Below are positions 5,590 through 10,319 of a DNA stretch of 10,319 bases, piece after piece. The notes beneath the pieces were generated by a model that was given only the letters and a program-made list of their open reading frames with translations, made no database searches and was not told the DNA's origin. Origin of the DNA: Planctomycetaceae bacterium (lineage in GTDB: Bacteria > Planctomycetota > Planctomycetia > Pirellulales > Pirellulaceae); contig NYXM01000045.1 of NCBI GenBank assembly GCA_002685655.1, forward strand, positions 1 to 10,319. The letters are read 5' to 3'. The first letter of the stretch is position 1; every line of letters begins with the position of its first letter. Made by a program: the position numbers and the translations under genes.

Positions 5590-7061
5590 TCGCGCCGTAT
5601 CAACGTGCACAACGAAAACTGCAGTCCGTTGAATTCGAATTGCAGTTCGCCGTAACGGGCAATATGACCTTGTTCCGGGCGCTCAACCGTCATGGCATAC
5701 GCCTTGCCGTTTTCGGCCAGTGGCTGCGGTTGCCAATTTGATTCGCGAAAGTCGGTTGTTTCCGAACGCGCGACCCAGAGCCGCGCCGCCGTCGGTTTGC
5801 GGGATGGCTCGATCTTCAACGACAAGCCATCTGGGGCTTTGCCAAAATCCCAAGACAGGGCGGGCATCGCCTTGTCTGCCGCCGTGTGTTGAAAGAACAC
5901 TGCCACGGTTGTGAGGGCGGACACGCGACCATCGCCCAAACTGTGGCCCGCGTTGGGGACTTGCAATACGTATTTCGGGCCAACCAGATCGTCCCAATAC
6001 AAGTTCATGGCATCGACGACCCAATAGCGATCGTTGGTGCCGTTGATCAACAGTTTAGGGAGAGCCAACTGCTTGCGATACGTATAAGGGTCCATCATCA
6101 CACGGAGCTGCATCTCGCGCGGCGATTCGTCTCCCGTATTGATTAGCCCTTTACTGCTATAGTCGATGATCTGTTCGCTGTATTTGCCCCAGGAAGCAAG
6201 TTGGTGCTTCATCTGAGGTCGAAAGTTCAGGACGTCAATGACAATCGGCGCGGTGCCGATCACGCGTTTATCCACCACAGGAGTGAGCCAGCTGGTCCAG
6301 CCTCGTTTCGACGCGCCGGTCACGACGAATCCTTTGACAGGCGTGTCCCATTTTTGTTTGGCAATCTCCTCGATCGCGTCCATCGCTTTGACCGCACTCT
6401 TGGCCATTGGAAAAAGCAGTGGCCAGGTCTTGTCGCCCGTCTTGAGGTAATGCAACCATGTCTCCGTGATCAGATCGTCCTCCGAGCGACCGTCCAACAG
6501 CGGCTGATTGGGAACCTGATGCAGCATTGCGACGCGAGCGCCGGCAAGCTCGGCCAGTTTCAGACCCATGGCCCTCTCGCCCAAGCCTGGGCGGCTACCG
6601 TTCTTTCCGCCAGTGATAAACAGCAACACGTGACCTGGGTGCCGCATCGCTTTCGGTTCGTAAATGAACAGATTGTGCTTCCAGACGATTCCCTGCCATT
6701 GCTGGGATGTCAGGGCAATGTCGTAGATCTTGGTATCGCCGAACTGCTGAGGCGTGGAGAGCTTCCAAGCAAACACCTTTTCCGGTCGAGTTATATAGTC
6801 TCGCAGGGCCGTCGGTACATCGGCTGTAACGGGATCATCGGCAGACGCCTGTCCAGTAGCGAACGCGAGCATGACGCAGAAAATGCCGAGAGAATAGCGT
6901 CGTCGTAATGCGGCAGCGCCGCAGCCAAATAGGGAACGTGCCCGTATTTGGTATGCTCCCCGACCAACCTGCGGTCGGTGCCCGTCGCTGGCGCACCATG
7001 CGCGCACCGAGCGCGCACCGAGCGCGCAGGTCCCAAAGCTAGACTCTAATGTACTGCTCAT
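5586..7061 (-). CDS. PhoPQ-activated pathogenicity-related (PqaA-like) protein, secreted
   Basis: An alpha/beta-hydrolase-fold protein of the PhoPQ-related family (PF10142); biochemical activity is unproven for most members. From the ATG at 7061 it has 491 residues. The family pattern is clear: YITRPEKVFAWKL, ALTSQQWQGIVWKHNLFIY, VVTGASKRGWTSWLT, INGTNDRYWVVDAMNLYWDD and VPNAGHSLGDG. Likely catalytic residues are the Ser of GASKRG, the Asp of GTND and the His of AGHSL (251, 344 and 373 from this start). The start at 7061 is chosen because AAAGGA lies 4 nt upstream; ATGs at 7157 and 6872 are alternatives. Hydrophobic SLGIFCVMLAFATGQASA, ending about 74 residues in, looks like the signal peptide, so about 50 unusual residues come first, encoded by repeat DNA. 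It lies downstream of the phosphatase gene on the same strand, probably in one transcript. Confidence 0.85.
   Translation of the reverse strand: MSSTLESSFGTCALGARSVRAWCASDGHRPQVGRGAYQIRARSLFGCGAAALRRRYSLGIFCVMLAFATGQASADDPVTADVPTALRDYITRPEKVFAWKLSTPQQFGDTKIYDIALTSQQWQGIVWKHNLFIYEPKAMRHPGHVLLFITGGKNGSRPGLGERAMGLKLAELAGARVAMLHQVPNQPLLDGRSEDDLITETWLHYLKTGDKTWPLLFPMAKSAVKAMDAIEEIAKQKWDTPVKGFVVTGASKRGWTSWLTPVVDKRVIGTAPIVIDVLNFRPQMKHQLASWGKYSEQIIDYSSKGLINTGDESPREMQLRVMMDPYTYRKQLALPKLLINGTNDRYWVVDAMNLYWDDLVGPKYVLQVPNAGHSLGDGRVSALTTVAVFFQHTAADKAMPALSWDFGKAPDGLSLKIEPSRKPTAARLWVARSETTDFRESNWQPQPLAENGKAYAMTVERPEQGHIARYGELQFEFNGLQFSLCTLIRRD
6906..6940 (-). repeat. 35-bp dispersed repeat, copy B, inside the PqaA-like 5' end
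   Basis: This is the inverted copy of 2161-2195, with 31 of 35 positions identical on the minus strand. It contains CGTTCCCTATTTGG and the perfect hairpin TGCGGC-GCT-GCCGCA, then CATTA. It runs in the direction of the PqaA-like gene and is read in frame as RSLFGCGAAAL just before the signal-peptide core. Confidence 0.8.
6991..7027. repeat. 11-bp tandem repeat, about 3.4 units
   Basis: GCGCACCATGC (6991-7001), GCGCACCGAGC (7002-7012) and GCGCACCGAGC (7013-7023), then a partial GCGC. The period is not a multiple of three, yet all frames used by the PqaA-like start remain open. On the minus strand it encodes part of ALGARSVRAWCAS, which resembles no known signal or domain. Confidence 0.85.
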
Positions 7062-7171
7062 GCGGTCCTTTCCCGAATGTTGGAGGCGAACGTGCGAGGA
7101 AATCGCAAACGATGCCGAGATTACTATCCTGATTGGATCATCGTCGTCAGGTTTCAATGGGTCGTGTCTTA

Positions 7172-8716
7172 CTACTGCTTAAGAGAACTGGCCCGCAGTT
7201 CGTGGCGGTGGATGACGTCTCCATCGATCGTGATGCACTCGAACGTCACGCGGGGATCGTTCGCAGCCGTGTCAAATCGCATCAAGCCAAACGAACAAGT
7301 CTTGTTATAGCCCCAAATCAACCCGGGAGTCTTCACGACACCGTGCGTGTGTCGATTGGTCAGACGAGAACTCTCGAATTCGTAAAGGTCGTATCCGCTG
7401 GGTCGCTCAGTCTTTCGAAGATCGGTCCGATGTCTGTCGGCGGCGATCAGGAAAAGACCTTCGATATGATTCGCTTCGATGAACGAAAAGATCTCTTCGC
7501 GTTCCGCGGAAAAACCATCCCAAGGGTCTTTGCTTCCCGGCTTGACGCCCGTCGTCCATGGCACCGGAGAGGCAAGCACCTTAAACGTTCCTCTAGAATT
7601 CTTCAGTGTCTCAAACAGCCAGGCCTTTTGCACGGGCCCCAACATCGTACCGCCTTTCCGGTCGCGATAGTAGCGTCCGTCAAGCAGGATAAAATGAACG
7701 TCGCCGATAGTGAAATCGTACCAGCATCCTGGTTGTCGCGGGCCGCCACCGTACGCCGGATTGACCCAGTTTTGGCGAAACTTGTTCCAAACCGTTCTCT
7801 TCCACGGCGGCGATTCGATCTCGGGACCTGGTACGCAGTCATTGGTGCCGAAGTCGTGATCGTCATAAATGGAAAATGTCGCCGTCGATGCAACCAGCCG
7901 CTGCCATTCGGGTCGAGACTGCCGGCGATAGTAACAGTAGTTCTGACAGAGCGAATGTTCCGGCTGGTCGATGTAGACATTGTCGCCCAACATCAGCAAT
8001 GCCATAGGATCGAATCCTCCGATCGTATCCCACATGCGTTCCCACTTCGGAACGTACCCGGCACCACCACCAAAAGCGACGGCGAATTGCGCCGGCGCGT
8101 CACGTTGTGGGAACGTCGAGAAGCGAGTGTTGTCAGCGGCCACTGGCTTGCCGTCAATCAAAACGCGGTAGTCATGTTGAGTCTCCGGCGCAAGTCCTTC
8201 GACTGTGGCAACTGCCGTAAAATCGGTAGCCGCATTCGTTGCCTCGATATTTGACAATCGACTGCCAACTTTGATTTGTACCTTGGCCGCTGTTGCCGTC
8301 CGGACCCAGAACGAGGCACTGGATTCGGTGACGGCACCGACCATTGGGCCGTGCAATAACTTCAGCTTGCCTTGCGTGGCCGACCAACCTTGATACGTGT
8401 CGGTTTGATAGAGTGGCGCAAGCAGCTTGCGAGGCCCAGCCATCAGTCTGGCAAACGGTAGTCCGGCATCGAGCGCCGCTTGCGCGGCCTGTTCAGCCGC
8501 CGCCACATCGCCTTGCTTCAATGCAGCCATCATCCGTACGAATTGCGTTTCCGGATCACCTTCGTCTGCCTTTGCGAGCTCTTTCTTAACTTTCTTGAAA
8601 TCCCCTACCGCGATGCCCTGCGTGGCGTTGCGCTGCGGGTCATGTTGGGCGCGGAGAACGAGCGGTGCAAGAAAGACCAGAAACATGGATGCCGATAAGA
8701 TCGTGTTCTGCTTCAT
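7172..8716 (-). CDS. PhoD-like phosphatase / metallophosphoesterase, secreted
   Basis: A 514-residue exported protein of the alkaline phosphatase D family (PF09423), expected to hydrolyse phosphomono- or diesters with bound metals. Residues 1-24 are a signal peptide (ILSASMFLVFLAPLVLRAQ). Residues about 38-105 form an Ala-rich helical segment resembling a TPR/Sel1-like pair (DPETQFVRMMAALKQGD). Residues 118-203 are the Fn3-like N-terminal PhoD domain (LLHGPMVGAVTESSASFWVRT). The catalytic domain has LMLGDNVYID (D245, N246), YDDHDFGTND (D285, D286, H287, D288), LDGRYYRD and AADRHRTDL (D427, H429). The last normally reads GD.H, with Ala replacing Gly here. Upstream of the ATG there is no clear Shine-Dalgarno sequence. 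It is 110 bp upstream of the PqaA-like start and divergent from the DUF1080 gene. Activity could be phosphatase, phosphodiesterase or phospholipase D-like. Confidence 0.9.
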   Translation of the reverse strand: MKQNTILSASMFLVFLAPLVLRAQHDPQRNATQGIAVGDFKKVKKELAKADEGDPETQFVRMMAALKQGDVAAAEQAAQAALDAGLPFARLMAGPRKLLAPLYQTDTYQGWSATQGKLKLLHGPMVGAVTESSASFWVRTATAAKVQIKVGSRLSNIEATNAATDFTAVATVEGLAPETQHDYRVLIDGKPVAADNTRFSTFPQRDAPAQFAVAFGGGAGYVPKWERMWDTIGGFDPMALLMLGDNVYIDQPEHSLCQNYCYYRRQSRPEWQRLVASTATFSIYDDHDFGTNDCVPGPEIESPPWKRTVWNKFRQNWVNPAYGGGPRQPGCWYDFTIGDVHFILLDGRYYRDRKGGTMLGPVQKAWLFETLKNSRGTFKVLASPVPWTTGVKPGSKDPWDGFSAEREEIFSFIEANHIEGLFLIAADRHRTDLRKTERPSGYDLYEFESSRLTNRHTHGVVKTPGLIWGYNKTCSFGLMRFDTAANDPRVTFECITIDGDVIHRHELRASSLKQ

Positions 8717-8994
8717 GATTTGGTTCTCGAATTCGAGGTTGGCTCTGGATGATCGCCCCGACCACGCCGGTGCGCGTCGAGCCTGACACCAATTTGCCCG
8801 CTATATCCAGTCTATCGGGAACGCGCACAATCGGATCGGTCGAGCGACTTTGTGTTTGATTATAGTGGGCGATGATCCGCTGTGCTCAAAACGCGGCGAT
8901 TATCGACAAAGCAAATGCAGGCAGTTGGCGAACACGCTAAACTTGCGCTTGACGAAATTCGCCCTCAACTCGATCTCACCACGAGAGTCCTCCG
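8717..8994. other. Divergent intergenic region
   Basis: The 278 bp between the phosphatase gene (leftward) and the DUF1080 gene (rightward) must carry the promoters for both if they are transcribed from here. No open frame in it looks coding. No convincing -35/-10 pair was found. A TATAGT at 8861-8866 lacks a -35 partner, and no strong hairpin is present. Confidence 0.5.
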
Positions 8995-10134
8995 ATGAGA
9001 ATCCAACTGTTGATCGCCGTGTCGCTTGTCATACCATTGGCCAGTGTCCTTACCACTGCGTTTGCAGATGACACCGGAGCCGGTTTTCAACCGCTCTTCA
9101 ACGGTCAAGACCTGGACGGCTGGGTTCCGGTCAACACGGCACCGTCGACGTGGAAGGTGAGCGACGGAATGGTGATCTGTTCCGGCAAGCCCATTGGCGA
9201 GTTGCGAACGACTAAGATGTACCAGAACTTTATTCTGGAGCTCCAGTGGCGACACATGAAGCCACGCGGAAATGCGGGGGTGTTTGTCTGGGCCGACGAT
9301 ATCACCGCGCGCGGCGTGCCGTTTCATCGCAGTATTGAAGTTCAAGTCTTGGAGAACGCTTACGGCAACTCACGCAGCCATACGACTCACGGCGACATTT
9401 TTCCAATTCACGGCGCAACCATGACACCGATCAATGGTCGTGGCGGTAGCCGAGCGTTTCCAACCGAGAGCCGTTCCAAGCCGAGCCCTGAATGGAACCA
9501 CTATCGTATCGAATGTCGTGACGGTGATATCTCCCTGGCTGTTAATGGAAGAGTCGTGACACGAGGCACGGACTGCAGCCCACGCAAGGGATACATCTGT
9601 CTCGAGTCAGAAGGTGGGATTGTCCATTATCGCAATTTGAAGATTAGAGAACTGCCGGATTCACCGATCGTGGCACAACACGTGGCCAGCGCCAACCGAA
9701 ACTACCGTTGCTTGTATGACGGCATTGGTTTGACCGGTTGGAAGGCCTCGGGCGAAGGTTGGCGACCGAAGGATTGGGTGCTGGCGTACACCGCGGAATC
9801 CGCCGGTTCGCTGATGACATCGGAGACATTTGGTGACGTTGGCTTTGTGTTTGATGTCCGGCTGAACGACAACGGTTCCGCACCGACCATCGACATTCGT
9901 GGCGCGAAGATCCGAGTCGATCGCAGTGATGCGGCGGTGGCCAAGCAGCTGGTGAAGGGCCGAGGTTGGAACCGGTTTGAAGGCGAGCTGCGCGGTGATC
10001 TGCTGACGCTCAAAGTGAACGGCGAAGTTGCCCTTGACGGGAAACAGACCAAGGCCACCAAAAGTGGTACCATGCAACTTGTCGCGGAAGCGCCGGTCGA
10101 TTTTGCCAATATCTATGTGCGGCAACTTAAGTAG
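8995..10134 (+). CDS. Secreted two-domain DUF1080 (3-keto-disaccharide hydrolase-type) protein
   Basis: A 379-residue exported protein. Residues 1-24 are a signal peptide (MRIQLLIAVSLVIPLASVLT, cleavage AFA-DD). Residues 31-220 are a PF06439/DUF1080 concanavalin-like jelly roll with FQPLFNGQDLDGW, WKVSDGMVICSG, NAGVFVWADD, IEVQVLENAYGNSRSHTTHGDIF, WNHYRIECRDGDISLAVNG and GYICLESEGG...YRNLKIREL. Residues 237-379 repeat the fold in weaker form (CLYDGIGLTGWKAS, WNRFEGELRGDLLTLKVNG, ANIYVRQL), so the gene product is a tandem duplication. The family includes 3-keto-glycoside hydrolases and carbohydrate-binding proteins and is expanded in planctomycetes. Only a weak GAGAG precedes the ATG. The gene is divergent from the phosphatase gene; no partner follows within the window. 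The first domain may be catalytic and the second binding, but this is inference. Confidence 0.88.
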   Translation: MRIQLLIAVSLVIPLASVLTTAFADDTGAGFQPLFNGQDLDGWVPVNTAPSTWKVSDGMVICSGKPIGELRTTKMYQNFILELQWRHMKPRGNAGVFVWADDITARGVPFHRSIEVQVLENAYGNSRSHTTHGDIFPIHGATMTPINGRGGSRAFPTESRSKPSPEWNHYRIECRDGDISLAVNGRVVTRGTDCSPRKGYICLESEGGIVHYRNLKIRELPDSPIVAQHVASANRNYRCLYDGIGLTGWKASGEGWRPKDWVLAYTAESAGSLMTSETFGDVGFVFDVRLNDNGSAPTIDIRGAKIRVDRSDAAVAKQLVKGRGWNRFEGELRGDLLTLKVNGEVALDGKQTKATKSGTMQLVAEAPVDFANIYVRQLK

Positions 10135-10244
10135 TTCAATGCGACGCTCGGTCTCGTAGGTTGGAGTTCAACGCCGATCCCAAGCCGCCAATCGGACAGG
10201 GCGAAGCGGTCTCAGCGCTGTTAAGCAGTGTTCGATCTTTTATT

Positions 10245-10295
10245 GTCGTCTTTCGCTCCGCGAAAGCACGTTCCTTTCGCGGAGCGAAAGGCGAC
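10245..10295. repeat. Strong double-hairpin palindromic element
   Basis: CTTTCGCTCCGCGAAAG (10250-10266), spacer CACGTTC, then its exact reverse complement (10274-10290). Outside these, GTCG and CGAC also pair across one T-G wobble, giving a 22-bp arm. Each 17-bp arm is itself a 7-bp hairpin (CTTTCGC-nnn-GCGAAAG), so the element can fold as one long stem or two small ones. It sits 110 bp after the DUF1080 stop. No T-run follows, so it is more like a dispersed palindromic repeat than a simple terminator, although it could still affect mRNA 3' ends. Confidence 0.85.
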
Positions 10296-10319
10296 TATCG
10301 GACAGTAATTCCTCGAACG

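Noticed and set aside
6201..6908. A 235-codon plus-strand open frame
   Set aside because: It is antisense to the PqaA-like gene with all its family motifs and shows no motif of its own.
7133..8254. A 373-codon plus-strand open frame
   Set aside because: It lies antisense to the phosphatase gene, whose domains and motifs are clear. Its translation shows no recognisable domain and has shadow-frame composition.
8726..8737. 12-bp palindrome CTCGAATTCGAG just upstream of the phosphatase start, as a possible operator
   Set aside because: A perfect 12-bp palindrome is expected a few times by chance in 10 kb, and no second copy supports a regulator site.
8861..8866. TATAGT as a -10 box for the DUF1080 gene
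   Set aside because: There is no acceptable -35 hexamer at 16-18 bp, and it lies about 130 bp upstream of the start.
10245..10295. Rho-independent terminator for the DUF1080 gene
   Set aside because: The stem is strong but no run of T follows on either side, and it is 110 bp after the stop; a repeat element fits better.

Overview
The window looks like chromosomal DNA from a planctomycete of the Pirellulaceae/Rhodopirellula type. This is inferred from gene content and not from a marker gene. It carries a secreted type I sulfatase, a CocE/NonD-type hydrolase, a PhoPQ-regulated-protein (PqaA) homologue, a PhoD-like phosphatase and a DUF1080 protein, all with signal peptides. GC content is moderate, intergenic spaces are rich in short palindromic repeats, and Shine-Dalgarno use is mixed. 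No tRNA, rRNA or CRISPR array was seen.

Region 1 (1-1920) is decayed accessory DNA. It starts with a C-terminal scrap of an IS256-family (mutator-type) transposase at about 126-248. A minus-strand Lys/Glu-rich coiled-coil gene follows (1388 down to 263). A perfect 13-bp tandem duplication (1264-1289) breaks its reading frame. Removing one copy restores a single reading frame of about 370 codons behind a textbook GAGGAG ribosome binding site. Upstream on the same strand is a weak open frame (1916 down to 1431) that may be another gene remnant.

Region 2 (about 1880-2233) has no convincing gene but several palindromes: a 9-bp hairpin, a related 8-bp-stem element, a third hairpin, and a 35-bp repeat that recurs inverted at 6906-6940.

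Region 3 (2234-10134) holds five intact genes for exported enzymes or binding proteins. Sulfatase and CocE-like hydrolase form a plus-strand pair joined by an ATGA overlap. PhoD-like phosphatase followed by PqaA-like protein form a minus-strand pair. The two pairs converge, with their stop codons overlapping at TTAA (5586-5589). A two-domain DUF1080 gene diverges from the phosphatase gene at 8995. A strong double hairpin (10245-10295) lies beyond it.

Together the five products suggest a periplasmic or extracellular set acting on sulfated, esterified or phosphorylated organic matter. Substrates cannot be read from the sequence, and nothing here requires a new type of biological system. The most notable observations are the 13-bp frameshifting duplication, the dispersed 35-bp repeat lying just upstream of two exported-enzyme coding regions, and the apparent translation of repeat DNA into the N-terminus of the PqaA-like protein.
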